A DNA stretch of 57,828 nt from CAZART01 sp964487555 (GCA_964487555.1 CAZART010000018.1:1-57828); one strand, 5' to 3'. Shown: positions 1 to 8,718, counted from the first letter of the stretch. Program-made: numbers and translations. Notes: a model not told the origin generated them from the letters alone.

Positions 1-51
1 ACGACCCCTTGCACCCCATGCAAGTGCGCTACCGGACTGCGCCACGTCCCG
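1..51 (-). tRNA. tRNA-Pro (anticodon GGG), 3' part cut by window edge
   Basis: Read on the minus strand from base 51, the sequence gives a 7-nt 5' acceptor arm (CGGGACG), then TG, a D arm with stem GCGC/GCGC around loop AGTCCGGTA, and an anticodon arm CTTGC/GCAAG around the 7-nt loop ATGGGGT. U33 is followed by GGG, so it reads the proline codon CCC. The D arm closely resembles bacterial tRNA-Pro. The T arm, the 3' acceptor strand and CCA lie outside the window. Confidence 0.9.
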
Positions 52-61
52 AAGTGGGTCA

Positions 62-90
62 ATGATAGCGACTACGCGTCGCCAAGACAA
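62..90 (-). promoter_or_regulatory. Putative promoter of tRNA-Pro
   Basis: On the minus strand a -35-like TTGTCT (85-90) is followed by exactly 17 bp and a -10-like TATCAT (62-67). The tRNA 5' end at 51 would lie only a few bases from the predicted start site, giving a very short leader, as is common for tRNA genes. The match is to sigma-70 consensus; Bacteroidota housekeeping promoters can differ, so this is a prediction. Confidence 0.55.
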
Positions 91-161
91 CCTAAACCGC
101 AGTATATATAAAAGGTTCATTCGAAAGCCGGAGGGCGCCCCTATAGCGGGGCAAGATGCAC

Positions 162-195
162 GAAACGCCGGCGCTCACCCGAGCGCCGGCGTTTC
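162..195 (-). terminator. Hairpin downstream of the secreted dehydrogenase
   Basis: There is a perfect 15-bp inverted repeat (arms 162-176 and 181-195, starting GAAACGCC) with a 4-nt loop. It lies 27 bp beyond the stop of the minus-strand dehydrogenase gene and upstream of the tRNA promoter. The right arm on the minus strand ends in GUUUC but has no long U-tract, so it may be a weak or factor-assisted terminator, or a 3'-protecting stem. Confidence 0.6.
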
Positions 196-221
196 ATCGC
201 TCTTACCATTGATCGCCTATC

Positions 222-2234
222 TTACTTCACGACGGTCAGAACTTTGGAAAGCGTCGCTCCCGCACCTCGCAGTTTATAAACGTACGAACCGCTCGCGACG
301 CGCCTTCCTGCGTCGTCTCGGGCATCCCACACCACGGAATGCTCGCCCGACGTCACGACGTCATCGATGAGCGTAGCGATTTGTCGACCGAGCACATCAT
401 AGATGGCAAGCGTGACGTGTCCGGACTGCGGCACATCGAAACGGATGGTGGTCGTCGGGTTGAAAGGATTGGGATAATTTTGGGCAAGCGTCATACGCTC
501 CGGCATCTCGCCAGGGCCCTCCTGTGCGGTCACGTCAGACGGCGAGACGATCCTGTACACCCGCCCGGACTCTCCGTCAGGGCCTCCGCTGTCGGTCGTC
601 AGCACGTAGGCTTCTCCGGAGCCGTCCTGTTCGATTGCCAGAACGAAATGGCCCAGCTCCCCGTCCGGCCGATTGACAACGTGAAGCGGCTGGAACGGCC
701 ACCGCCCCTCCTCAACCGGCTCAGCAAGGAAAAGCTGCCCATCCGCCCCGCCGTGGCCGTGGCTCCAATCGCCGAAGATGTACCGGCCATCGAATGCCTC
801 GATCGAGGCTCCTCGGTAAACGACACCGCCCACGACGACCAGCCCCAGGCCGCCTTCCTGATTGCTGTTAAGATATTCGATCACCGGAAGTTGAAGCGGC
901 CGGCCGGCATCAGGATGCGAGCCGCCAACCTCGGTCGGGCAGCCCGTCACGTCCGCTTCAGGGCTTTCGGCATCAAAGCAATGCGTCCCTTCGAACACAT
1001 TCCATCCGTAATTGCCACCGAGCTCGACCTGGTGGACTTCTTCGTATCGATCCTGACCCGCATCCCCAACGAGCATGCCGTGCTCACCGTCCAAATCAAA
1101 CGAGAATCGGTATGGATTCCGGAGTCCGTAGGCATAAATCTCGTCCAGTCCGTCCCGTCCAACGAAGGGATTGTCATCCGGGATGCCGAACGGATCCCCG
1201 GCGTCGACGTCGATGCGGAGTATTTTTCCGAGCAGGTTTTCCTCGACGTTCTGCGCATTGCCGCCTCCGTTGTCATCATACCAATCTGAGACGTGGCCCA
1301 TCTGGTTATCGTTCGCTCCTCCGCCATCGCCGAGTGAGATGTACAACTGGCTGTCCGGACCAAACCTGACCGTACCACCGTCGTGGTTGAACTGTGGCTG
1401 ATCCACCTCGAGGAGGACGCGTTCAGACTCGGGATCGGCCCGGTTGGGGTCGCTCTCCGAGACCTGAAATTCCGCAATGATGGACGTGTGATCCCAGCCG
1501 TCAGGTGCCGTGTCGCGAAGCGGTGCGCTGTAGTAGACAAAGAAACGGCCGTTCGTTTCGTAATCAGGATGAAAATCAAGGCCGAGAAGGCCGCGCTCGT
1601 CGAAATCGTCCCTTAGCTCGACCATTCGGTCACCGACGTCGAGAAACGGCTCCTCGATCAGCGTTCCATCCGACATCACGATACGAATCATGCCGATTTG
1701 ATCGACGATAAACAGGCGATCGGTGCCGTCGTCCGGTTGCGCCAGACCGATGGGCGAGGTTAAGCCCTGCGCGATGGTTTCGAGGCCGATATCTGCTTCG
1801 TCGCGGACATAGATACGCCAGCCCATGTATTCGTGGCTGCCGCACTGATAGTACAATAGATCCGGCGTGCTCTCGGTGGGTGTGAATGTCACCGTTGAAT
1901 TGCCGGTCGAAAAATTGCCGTCCACGCCGTCCGAATACGGCTCGGCACCCACGCCCACCTCGCTTGTAGTGATGTAGAACGGATGAAGGGCAGGGACGTC
2001 GTCAAGTTGAAACACATAGGTCTTGCCACGTACCACCGTCACAGGCGCTCCCTGCTGACCGTCGATGGCGAAGGCTTCCGGCCATCCGATATCTTCATTC
2101 GGATGTGCGATGGTCTTGTCTTCGACGGTTACCCTGACAGTGTCTGTTTGCCCGACGGCGAGCCCTGGAGCCATTGCACAGAAGACAAGAATAATGGCAA
2201 AAACGAAGGTGGCCCGTATCGTTTGCGATATCAT
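222..2234 (-). CDS. Secreted PQQ-type sugar dehydrogenase with N-terminal cupredoxin domain and T9SS sorting tail
   Basis: The ATG at 2234 is preferred because it opens directly into a signal peptide; an in-frame start four codons upstream exists. Numbering from that upstream start, residues ~35-150 form a cupredoxin-like domain with type-1 copper ligands visible: His88 and a C-x2-H-x2-M motif (C135, H138, M141). Residues ~155-570 match the glucose/sorbosone dehydrogenase beta-propeller, with motifs RGLLGLDFHPDY, NHDGGTVRFGPD and YGLRNPYRFS. Residues ~583-674 are a C-terminal sorting domain with NYPNPFNP, an IYDVLGR strand and a terminal SKVLTVVK, typical of type IX secretion substrates. It should be exported and attached to or released from the cell surface, oxidising sugars or similar alcohols through PQQ. 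Electron transfer to the fused copper domain is inference. It is followed by a hairpin at 162-195. Confidence 0.88.
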   Translation of the reverse strand: MISQTIRATFVFAIILVFCAMAPGLAVGQTDTVRVTVEDKTIAHPNEDIGWPEAFAIDGQQGAPVTVVRGKTYVFQLDDVPALHPFYITTSEVGVGAEPYSDGVDGNFSTGNSTVTFTPTESTPDLLYYQCGSHEYMGWRIYVRDEADIGLETIAQGLTSPIGLAQPDDGTDRLFIVDQIGMIRIVMSDGTLIEEPFLDVGDRMVELRDDFDERGLLGLDFHPDYETNGRFFVYYSAPLRDTAPDGWDHTSIIAEFQVSESDPNRADPESERVLLEVDQPQFNHDGGTVRFGPDSQLYISLGDGGGANDNQMGHVSDWYDDNGGGNAQNVEENLLGKILRIDVDAGDPFGIPDDNPFVGRDGLDEIYAYGLRNPYRFSFDLDGEHGMLVGDAGQDRYEEVHQVELGGNYGWNVFEGTHCFDAESPEADVTGCPTEVGGSHPDAGRPLQLPVIEYLNSNQEGGLGLVVVGGVVYRGASIEAFDGRYIFGDWSHGHGGADGQLFLAEPVEEGRWPFQPLHVVNRPDGELGHFVLAIEQDGSGEAYVLTTDSGGPDGESGRVYRIVSPSDVTAQEGPGEMPERMTLAQNYPNPFNPTTTIRFDVPQSGHVTLAIYDVLGRQIATLIDDVVTSGEHSVVWDARDDAGRRVASGSYVYKLRGAGATLSKVLTVVK

Positions 2235-2446
2235 AAATTCCCTCACGGTTTTTTGCTGGTCGAAAGATCAATTCACCATGGAATTGCGCATGTGGTCGCG
2301 TATCAGGTCAGCACGCATCGCCCACAGGGTGACCACGCTCAGCGAATGGAGCGAGGAGGTCTCAACACGACGATTACATTTCGCGAACGAAGAGAGGGGC
2401 TCTTGAGCGGAAGAGGCGGGTGCGAGGACAGCGGAGTTCGCCGCCG

Positions 2447-2707
2447 TTAGAAGAGCTGGGCGCCGAAGACGCCGGCAATAGCAGACTGTACGCCGAAATC
2501 GTCCCAGATATAGACAGCCACATCGTTTGCTGACCGGAAGACGTGCGCATCCGACATGATGCCGGGGTTCACTCGCGAGGCATCGAGTGCCGCCCGATTT
2601 TCGTTGCCGTATTCGTAGAGGTGGAGCGTGCCGCCTGCGCCAACCTGATACTGTTTGCCCGTTACGGAAAACGCGTCAATGTTCGACATGCCCGAATGCA
2701 TGAGCAC
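2447..2707 (-). CDS. Small hypothetical protein, possibly an N-terminally truncated lipoprotein remnant
   Basis: This 86-codon frame with a GTG start (or ATG at 2701) lies just after the methyltransferase-ATP-grasp gene. Its pattern (SVTGKQYQV, LHLYEYGNE, DASRVNPG, HVFRSANDVAVYIW, VFGAQLF) resembles, from memory, the C-terminal part of small uncharacterised lipoproteins of about 130-150 residues. Those proteins normally carry a signal peptide, but the frame here closes at a stop at 2762-2764 with no signal sequence. It could therefore be a decayed remnant or a short cytosolic protein. No function is assigned. The 2235-2446 stretch beside it holds only upstream sequence of the dehydrogenase gene; I see nothing else there. 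Confidence 0.4.
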   Translation of the reverse strand: MLMHSGMSNIDAFSVTGKQYQVGAGGTLHLYEYGNENRAALDASRVNPGIMSDAHVFRSANDVAVYIWDDFGVQSAIAGVFGAQLF

Positions 2708-2781
2708 AAGGCCTTCGTTCTTCCAACCGGGGGATGATGTCCTCGGTGGAAACTCCTTCGTTCACCGCGGCACGTCGAAGA

Positions 2782-4734
2782 TCAAAAAACCTTGGAACGA
2801 GCGAGCGTGCCCACGGCCGGCCGAAGCGTCTCGGGCTGCGATGCAGCTTCAATGCGGCGCTCGGCGGCTTCGAGGATGAGCCGTAGCATATCGGCATAGC
2901 TATAGCCCGCATGCGCCGCCTGTTTGACCATGTGGCCATCCCAGCACCAGCCGGGGTTCGGATTGGCCTCAAGCAAACGCGGCTCACCGTCGGCGTCGAG
3001 CCTCCAGTCAAAGCGCGCATAATCTCGACAGGCAAGCCGCTCAAACAACGTCAGGCTGCATTCTTCGATGAAGGCGCGCGTGGCGTGCGGAATGTCTGCC
3101 ACGACGGATCGCACGTCGGTCATGTAAGGCGATTCCGCGAGCCACTTCGCCTCATAGCCGCAGATGGGTGGCAGGTCGGCGGGCAGAGCGGAGTAGTCGT
3201 CCTCCGTGATGGGAAGAATCGTGTAACCGCCGGAGGCGTTTCCAATAATGCCTATGGTGAGGTCTTTACCCGTCAGGAACTCTTCGACCAAAAGCGATCT
3301 GTCCGCTCCGACCTGCTCGCGAACCGTGTTCAGTGCCGAGGCGAGCTCGTCGGGGGTGTAGGCCACCGAGTGCTGCGTAATTCCGAGGCTGCAGTCCCCT
3401 GAGTTCGGCTTTACGATGACCGGATAGCCGATCTTGAGCAGGTCGATCGTAGCGGCGCCCGGCCGGAGAAAACGGGCCTCCGGAATCGGAATGCCGAGCT
3501 CACGGGCGACGCCCCGAACGAGCGACTTATCATAGCAGAACGCGAGGCACTGGGGTCCTGCACCCGAGTACTGTTTCCCGAACAGGTCGAGAAGTGCCGG
3601 AACGTGCAGCTCTCTTCTCGCATCATTCCAATAGCCTTCGTCACAGAGGTTCAACACGAAATCGACGTCGGACATATCCCGCAGCCGATCGATCAGCATC
3701 GTGTGATCATCGATGAACGAGAATCGGTAGTCATCGAGCGTGGCGAGGGCGGCGCGAAGTTGATCTATGGTATAGAAGTCGTCCTCATCGAAGACGCCGC
3801 CCAGCTTCATGTTATCGGGAAGGCGGGGGTCGCCCATGACCACCGCCACGTGACGGCGCGCCGGCGGCCGATGACCGTTGGTAGCGTAGAGCTTCCGTGC
3901 CGCCCGTGCACTGAACATGCGCCGATGACCCATCATGCCCAGATCCTGATTCCGTTGGGAGACCGGCAGCAGTGGACCGGCCACCGTCACGTCGGCGAAT
4001 CCTGCGTCGAGCATTAGCTGACGCAACGCGTCTGACCCATAGAGGAATTCCGCGTAGAACTGGTCGGCCAGCACACCCTGCTCGGTATGGGTGACTACTT
4101 CACGCGAGAAAAGACGTGCTCCGTCTTCCGAAAGCGTTCGCTCGCGGCACACGAAGTGTTTCCCGTCGAGCCATTCCCAAGAGCGAGGTGTGAAATGATC
4201 GCGGAGAAAGTCGGCATCAACCACGTCCAGAAGCAAGCGCCCGTCATCCTTTAGCACACGCGCGATTTCGCGAAGAACCTTCAGGTTGTCGTCGGTTGTG
4301 TCGAAGTAGCCGAAACTGTTTCCGGCAAGTAAGACGGCATCGAAGGTCCGGGCGGGATACGCGAGACGTCGGCAATCGCCTTCGCGAAAGCGAACCGCAA
4401 GAGATTCGCGGCGGGCGGCTTCACGGGCCTTCCGGATGAGATAGCGCGACCGGTCGAGTCCTTCGACCTTGCCGACGCCGCGCCGGGCCAGCTCCAAGGC
4501 GTGCCGGCCATGGCCACAGCACAGGTCCAGGACGCTGTCTTGAGGTGAGAGATGAAGTAATTCGATGAAGCGCGCAACCTCGGCTTCAGTGACGGACTGG
4601 TCCATCACGTCGGCGTCGGTGAGAAGGTAAGTAGATCCGAACAGGGCGCGCCACCACTCTGTCGGTACGAACGGTTCCAGGTCATCGACCGGTCCGAATG
4701 AACGGACGGGCGACCCGGAAGCCGCCTTCTTCAT
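2782..4734 (-). CDS. Fusion of SAM-dependent methyltransferase and D-Ala-D-Ala-ligase-like ATP-grasp enzyme
   Basis: ATG at 4734 is chosen; a GTG at 4785 would add 17 residues. The N-terminal ~290 residues form a class I methyltransferase, with SAM-binding motif I VLDLCCGHGRHALEL (about residues 68-82) and the later DAVLLAGNSFGYF and LKDDGRLLLDVVD segments. From about residue 295 comes a second enzyme with a D-alanine-D-alanine-ligase-like N-lobe (VAVVMGDPRLPDN), the ATP-grasp segments YPVIVKPNSGDCSLGI and LLVEEFLTGKDLTIGI, and the metal-binding end FDWRLD...LLEANPNPGW. Both halves keep key motifs, so both are probably active. ATP-grasp enzymes of this type join a carboxylate to an amine; the substrate is unknown. 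The gene follows a GntP permease on the same strand (168 bp apart). A role in making a methylated small amide or peptide is inference. Confidence 0.82.
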   Translation of the reverse strand: MKKAASGSPVRSFGPVDDLEPFVPTEWWRALFGSTYLLTDADVMDQSVTEAEVARFIELLHLSPQDSVLDLCCGHGRHALELARRGVGKVEGLDRSRYLIRKAREAARRESLAVRFREGDCRRLAYPARTFDAVLLAGNSFGYFDTTDDNLKVLREIARVLKDDGRLLLDVVDADFLRDHFTPRSWEWLDGKHFVCRERTLSEDGARLFSREVVTHTEQGVLADQFYAEFLYGSDALRQLMLDAGFADVTVAGPLLPVSQRNQDLGMMGHRRMFSARAARKLYATNGHRPPARRHVAVVMGDPRLPDNMKLGGVFDEDDFYTIDQLRAALATLDDYRFSFIDDHTMLIDRLRDMSDVDFVLNLCDEGYWNDARRELHVPALLDLFGKQYSGAGPQCLAFCYDKSLVRGVARELGIPIPEARFLRPGAATIDLLKIGYPVIVKPNSGDCSLGITQHSVAYTPDELASALNTVREQVGADRSLLVEEFLTGKDLTIGIIGNASGGYTILPITEDDYSALPADLPPICGYEAKWLAESPYMTDVRSVVADIPHATRAFIEECSLTLFERLACRDYARFDWRLDADGEPRLLEANPNPGWCWDGHMVKQAAHAGYSYADMLRLILEAAERRIEAASQPETLRPAVGTLARSKVF

Positions 4735-4902
4735 CGTGTTCAACGTGCTAATGCTCCATATGAGTTCGGGGAAAGAAGACGTCACATCCGGTGCATCCGG
4801 AATTTGAGACGGTCCTACTTTTTTGGTGGGAGAAGTTCCTCGACCCGGCCGCTCGGGAATGATTTTTTTCCTTCGACCACGTCAGCACCGTACCGGGTAT
4901 GG

Positions 4903-6282
4903 CTAGAGCAAGATAAATGCGAGTACCAGTACCGCCAGAATTCCGGACACGCCGGCGACGGCCGATCCGACGGTTTGCAGCTTGTAAGCCTGAGGAACGG
5001 TCATCCCCGAAAACTGGCTGACGACCCAGAAATAGCTGTCGTTTGCGTGAGAGACGGTCATTGCACCCGCGCCGATCGCGAGCGTCGTAAGGACCGTGCC
5101 CCAGGTGCCGTCCAGACCCATGTAAGGCAGCATCGGGAATAGGATGGATGCGGATGTAATAATGGCGACGGTCGAGGAGCCGAGGGCGGTTTTGAGGGCA
5201 GACGCAAGGACGAACGGTATCATGATGGTAAAGGCGCCGAGATTCGCTGCCCCTATGACGTCGCCGAGATAGGCGCCGATCGGCGTGGCCTGGAGCACTC
5301 TCCCGAAGGCCCCTCCTGCCCCGGTTATCAGAATAATGAGACCGGCCTGCTTCAGGGCTTCTCCCAGCCATGCAGACTCGAGACCGCGAAGCTTGTTGCG
5401 CGCCGCGAAGAGCGCAACGGCTACGCCCAGAAGAAGGGCCGTATTCGGATTTCCCAGAAACGCGAGCGTGGCCATAAAGACACCGGCACCTAACGGCCGG
5501 GTCGGCAGATTCGCGATCGACTGTAAAGAGATGAGTACGACCGGCAAGCCGATGGGCACGCACGCCGCAATCAGCGACCGCGCCGGCACCTGCGACAGGT
5601 CTTCTGCCTGCGCCGCGGCGGACTCCATTTCTTCCGGACCTGTGAGCGATGCATCCGACGGCTCAATGAGAACGCGGCGGCCCATCCAAAGCGCAAATAC
5701 GTAGGATGTCGCAAGAACCGGTATCGTCACGATGAGCCCAAAGACGATGACCAGGCCCAGCTCCGCCCCCAGCTCACCGGCCGCAGCAATCGGCCCGGGG
5801 GTTGGCGGAACGAAGACGTGCGTAGTGTAAAGCCCCAGGCTGAGCGCCACGGCGTGCGTGGCCATCGACTCACCGGAACGTTCCGCAAGGGAGCGGTTGA
5901 GCGGCGATAGGATGATGAATCCGGAGTCGCAGAAAACCGGGATTGAGACGGCGGCACCGGTCACCGTCATGGCCATGACGGCTCGGGCTCTACCAACGAG
6001 CCGCAGGACCGCTTCGGCCATCAGGTGTGCGCCTCCGGTGTGCTCGAGGACGGCGCCAATGATCGTACCCGCCGCGATCACGATGCCGATATAGCCGATC
6101 GTTCCGCCGAACCCCTGGGTGATGGCCTCAACGGTCGCCTCGGCAGACAGACCAGAAAACAAGCCGACGCCGTACGACGCGGCGAGCAAGACGAGGAACG
6201 GATGGATCTTGAATCGGGCGGTCGCGACGATGACGAACACGACCGCGCTCGCCAGCACGGCTATGAGGAAGGGTCCACTCAT
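4903..6282 (-). CDS. GntP-family gluconate/organic acid:H+ symporter
   Basis: The 459-residue, highly hydrophobic protein has about 12-14 membrane segments and GntP-family features such as IPVFCDSGFIILSPL, HVFVPPTPGPIAAA, TALGSSTVAIITSAS and SHANDSYFWVVSQFSG. The family imports gluconate and related sugar or hydroxy acids with protons across the inner membrane. Length matches the family norm (~440-460). It is downstream of the MerR regulator on the same strand. The exact substrate cannot be read from sequence; a link to oxidised sugars from the dehydrogenase at 222-2234 is possible but unproven. Confidence 0.9.
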   Translation of the reverse strand: MSGPFLIAVLASAVVFVIVATARFKIHPFLVLLAASYGVGLFSGLSAEATVEAITQGFGGTIGYIGIVIAAGTIIGAVLEHTGGAHLMAEAVLRLVGRARAVMAMTVTGAAVSIPVFCDSGFIILSPLNRSLAERSGESMATHAVALSLGLYTTHVFVPPTPGPIAAAGELGAELGLVIVFGLIVTIPVLATSYVFALWMGRRVLIEPSDASLTGPEEMESAAAQAEDLSQVPARSLIAACVPIGLPVVLISLQSIANLPTRPLGAGVFMATLAFLGNPNTALLLGVAVALFAARNKLRGLESAWLGEALKQAGLIILITGAGGAFGRVLQATPIGAYLGDVIGAANLGAFTIMIPFVLASALKTALGSSTVAIITSASILFPMLPYMGLDGTWGTVLTTLAIGAGAMTVSHANDSYFWVVSQFSGMTVPQAYKLQTVGSAVAGVSGILAVLVLAFILL

Positions 6283-6313
6283 CGTCGCGCTGCTCTACTC
6301 GCCACGACGGTCG

Positions 6314-6652
6314 TCATTTTTCTTCGAGGAGGTTCAATATTTCCGTCAGGAACTTCCTCATCTCGATGAGCTCGTCTTTGTGGGTTTTCTCTTCTTCGTC
6401 TAGTTCAGCCTCGCGATCGAGCACCTGCTTCGCACCTTCGATCGTGTACTTTTCGTCCTTCAGCAGGTACTGGACGCGCCGCACCATCGCAATATCCTCC
6501 TCCGTGTAGACGCGGCGGCCGGCGCGGTTTTTCCGCGGCTGGAGCTGCTCGAATTCCGATTCCCAGTAGCGGAGGACGTGCTGCTCGAGCTCGGTCATCT
6601 CACTGACTTCACCAATGGAGTAGTACAGTTTCTTAATGCCGTCGTCGAGCAT
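6314..6652 (-). CDS. MerR-family transcriptional regulator with coiled-coil tail
   Basis: The start at 6652 (MLDDGIKKLYYSIGEVSEM) is preferred to an upstream in-frame start because the extra 18 residues look noncoding. Residues ~10-80 form the winged-helix MerR DNA-binding domain (YYSIGEVSEM, LRYWESEFEQLQP, RRVYTEEDIAMV). The rest is an acidic/basic coiled coil without metal-binding cysteines, the form common in Bacteroidota. It lacks a recognisable effector domain, so it probably responds through dimerisation or partners. It is divergent from the EamA exporter gene; a TATAAT sits in the shared intergenic region. Confidence 0.87.
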   Translation of the reverse strand: MLDDGIKKLYYSIGEVSEMTELEQHVLRYWESEFEQLQPRKNRAGRRVYTEEDIAMVRRVQYLLKDEKYTIEGAKQVLDREAELDEEEKTHKDELIEMRKFLTEILNLLEEK

Positions 6653-6733
6653 GAAAGAATGAAAACCGTGAATAGCAAAGGAATTGAAGCTAAAGTACAA
6701 AAGCATAGCGGCGAATGTACAGGGCGCATGCTA

Positions 6734-6739
6734 TATAAT
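6734..6739 (+). promoter_or_regulatory. Possible -10 element of the EamA transporter gene
   Basis: A perfect TATAAT lies 25 bp before the ATG at 6765 in the MerR/EamA divergent spacer. No good -35 hexamer lies 16-18 bp upstream, which would suit an activator-dependent promoter such as one worked by a MerR protein. The assignment is weak. Confidence 0.35.
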
Positions 6740-6764
6740 CGCCGCCCCCAACTATCGCTGTCCG

Positions 6765-7679
6765 ATGCCCGAAACCAAACAGTACTGGCGAGCCGAAGGT
6801 GCGCTGATCTTCACGATTATCGTCTGGGGTTTGAACTTCCCCGTCGTGAAGGCGGTGCTGCAGATCATGCATCCGCACGTGCTGAATGCACTTCGGTTTG
6901 TCGTGTCGGCGGCCGTGCTGGGCGGTCTCTACGTGTACAATCGTCGTCGGGCCGGACGTCCGCTCTGGCGGCCGCTACGCGAACATCCCATCCAGATCGC
7001 CGCGCTGGGGATTTTAGGATTCGTGTTCTATCAGCTCTGCTTTATTCTCGGATTGGATTACACGACGGCGGGAAACGCGGCGCTCATTATGGCAAGCTCT
7101 CCGTTATGGACAGCGATGGTGGGCCGTGTTTTCCGGACCGAGCAGTTAGCGGGCGCATCGTGGTTCGCGCTGCTGATCGTCCTTATCGGCACCGGCGTGG
7201 TTGTCCTTGGGGGAAGCAACGAGATCCATCTGGGGAGTGATACCTTCAAAGGTAATCTGATTATGCTTGCGGCGGCCGTGTTTTGGGGAGCCTATACCGC
7301 CTTTAGCAAACCGGTGCTCGGCTATCTATCGCCGACGGGCCTCACCTTCCTCAGCCTGCTATTTGCGCTGCCATTTCTGTTCGGCATCGCCATTCCGTAC
7401 TACGGAGACACGGATTGGGCAAGCGTGCGTACGATCCACTGGGTGGCGATTTTATACTCCGGCGGTCTTTCTACCGGCCTCGCGATCGCGCTGTGGAACA
7501 ATGCGGTCCATGTCGTCGGAGCCTCGAACACCGCGGTTTTCGGAAATCTCGTGCCGCTTCTTGCACTCGCGTTCAGCTATGTTCTGCTCGGAGAAAATAT
7601 TTATCTGGCGCAGATCGTCGGAGGCGCGCTGGTGATAGGCGGGCTCCTCGTCATGCGAAGAGCACGGTTAGCGGCGTGA
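6765..7679 (+). CDS. EamA-family (DMT superfamily) transporter
   Basis: The start at 6765 (MPETKQYWRAEG) is chosen because membrane segments follow at once; the longer frame upstream crosses the TATAAT. The 304-residue protein has about ten membrane helices arranged as two EamA repeats (first half from FTIIVWGLNFPVVKAV, second from GNLIMLAAAVFWGAYTAFSK). DMT proteins of this type usually export amino acids, purines or other metabolites across the inner membrane. Substrate is not predictable. It is divergent from the MerR-like regulator and convergent with the cvpA-like gene. Confidence 0.9.
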   Translation: MPETKQYWRAEGALIFTIIVWGLNFPVVKAVLQIMHPHVLNALRFVVSAAVLGGLYVYNRRRAGRPLWRPLREHPIQIAALGILGFVFYQLCFILGLDYTTAGNAALIMASSPLWTAMVGRVFRTEQLAGASWFALLIVLIGTGVVVLGGSNEIHLGSDTFKGNLIMLAAAVFWGAYTAFSKPVLGYLSPTGLTFLSLLFALPFLFGIAIPYYGDTDWASVRTIHWVAILYSGGLSTGLAIALWNNAVHVVGASNTAVFGNLVPLLALAFSYVLLGENIYLAQIVGGALVIGGLLVMRRARLAA

Positions 7680-7689
7680 AGAATAGGCC

Positions 7690-8229
7690 TCAGGGTTCGT
7701 CAAGAACTTGACGGGCCTGCGCGCCCAGGCGGTCGGAAAGCGATTTTACGCGAGGCAGATGAGTGGAGACGTAATCCCAGGCGGCGGGAAGTACGCCGGC
7801 AATCGGTTCATAAAGTAGGGATTCTTCCCGGTTTTCCGCCTCGGGGATATCGAGGTGGGCAAGGCCGATGAAAAGGACACTTAGAATAAGTGCCGCCTTC
7901 GCGAGGCCGGCCATACCGCCCAGCAGTCGGTTGACGGCCGAAAGGCGGAATGTTTTTACGAGTGATTCAACCGCTCGTACGACGAAGAAAAGAACAATTT
8001 GAATGATCAGAAAAACGGCGAGGAGACCGATAGCCGGCTGGAGCGCCTCCGATACGCCGATAGCATTGCCGACGAGCCGCCCAACCGGGTTCATCAGTTC
8101 GACGGCCAGGACGATCGCGATCACGATTCCGATGAAGCTGATGATCTGTCGGACCGCGCCGGTCATGAATCCGCGTAAGACGCCGACAGCAAGTGCGAGG
8201 AGAATCAGGATGTCGAGGGACTGAAGCAC
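7690..8229 (-). CDS. CvpA family membrane protein
   Basis: The 179-residue protein starts MLQSLDILILLALAVGVLRG and has four predicted membrane helices followed by a soluble C-terminal tail. The opening D-x2-I-L pattern, the RGFMTGAVRQII loop and the VNRLLGGMAGLAKAALIL segment are typical of CvpA, known in enterobacteria for colicin V production and envelope stress tolerance. The biochemical role in the family is not settled. It lies 24 bp downstream of the YqeY gene on the same strand and is probably cotranscribed with it. Confidence 0.85.
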   Translation of the reverse strand: MLQSLDILILLALAVGVLRGFMTGAVRQIISFIGIVIAIVLAVELMNPVGRLVGNAIGVSEALQPAIGLLAVFLIIQIVLFFVVRAVESLVKTFRLSAVNRLLGGMAGLAKAALILSVLFIGLAHLDIPEAENREESLLYEPIAGVLPAAWDYVSTHLPRVKSLSDRLGAQARQVLDEP

Positions 8230-8253
8230 GAAGTCTCTGACTGGAGCCGACGA

Positions 8254-8718
8254 CTAGGATTTTTTATCCGAGAGCATCTCCGTCGCGAGCTGCTGGACGC
8301 GGCGACCGTCTGCGAGGCCGCGCACTCTCTCCATCGCCGCCCCCATCACCTTTCCCATGTCGCGCGGCGATGCGGCACCCGTCGCAGCGATCACCTCGTG
8401 AAGAACCTTTCGTACTTCGTCCTCGTCCAGCTGTCGGGGCAGATACTCCTCAATAACGGCAAGCTCTTCTTCCTCTTTCTGCTGAAGATCCGAGCGGCCC
8501 GCCTTCTCATACTGCTCGATCGAATCGCGACGCTGCTTCGCTTGCTTCTGAACGACGGCGATCTCCTGCTCTTGCGTGAGCTGCGCCTTTCCTCCTTCGC
8601 GGAGCTCGATTTCTTTCTCCATGAGCGCCGCGCGCAGTGACCGTATCGTGCGGAGCCGAACGTCGTCGCGTGCGCGCATGGCCTCCTTGAGATCGCTGGA
8701 CAGCTTGTCTTTGAGCAT
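8254..8718 (-). CDS. GatB/YqeY domain protein
   Basis: The 154-residue protein matches the stand-alone YqeY family: MLKDKLSSDLKEAMRARD at the start, LRTIRSLRAALMEKEIE, EQYEKAGRSDLQQKEEEELAVIEEYLPRQL and the closing MGKVMGAAMERVRGLADGRRV. This domain is also the C-terminal tRNA-binding tail of GatB and is found alone in most bacteria, where its role in tRNA-linked amidation is assumed rather than shown. The length is normal and the protein is cytosolic. Confidence 0.93.
   Translation of the reverse strand: MLKDKLSSDLKEAMRARDDVRLRTIRSLRAALMEKEIELREGGKAQLTQEQEIAVVQKQAKQRRDSIEQYEKAGRSDLQQKEEEELAVIEEYLPRQLDEDEVRKVLHEVIAATGAASPRDMGKVMGAAMERVRGLADGRRVQQLATEMLSDKKS

Noticed and set aside
339..1289. 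316-codon plus-strand frame opposite the dehydrogenase
   Set aside because: Low-information composition and no motif; the minus strand carries three recognisable domains.
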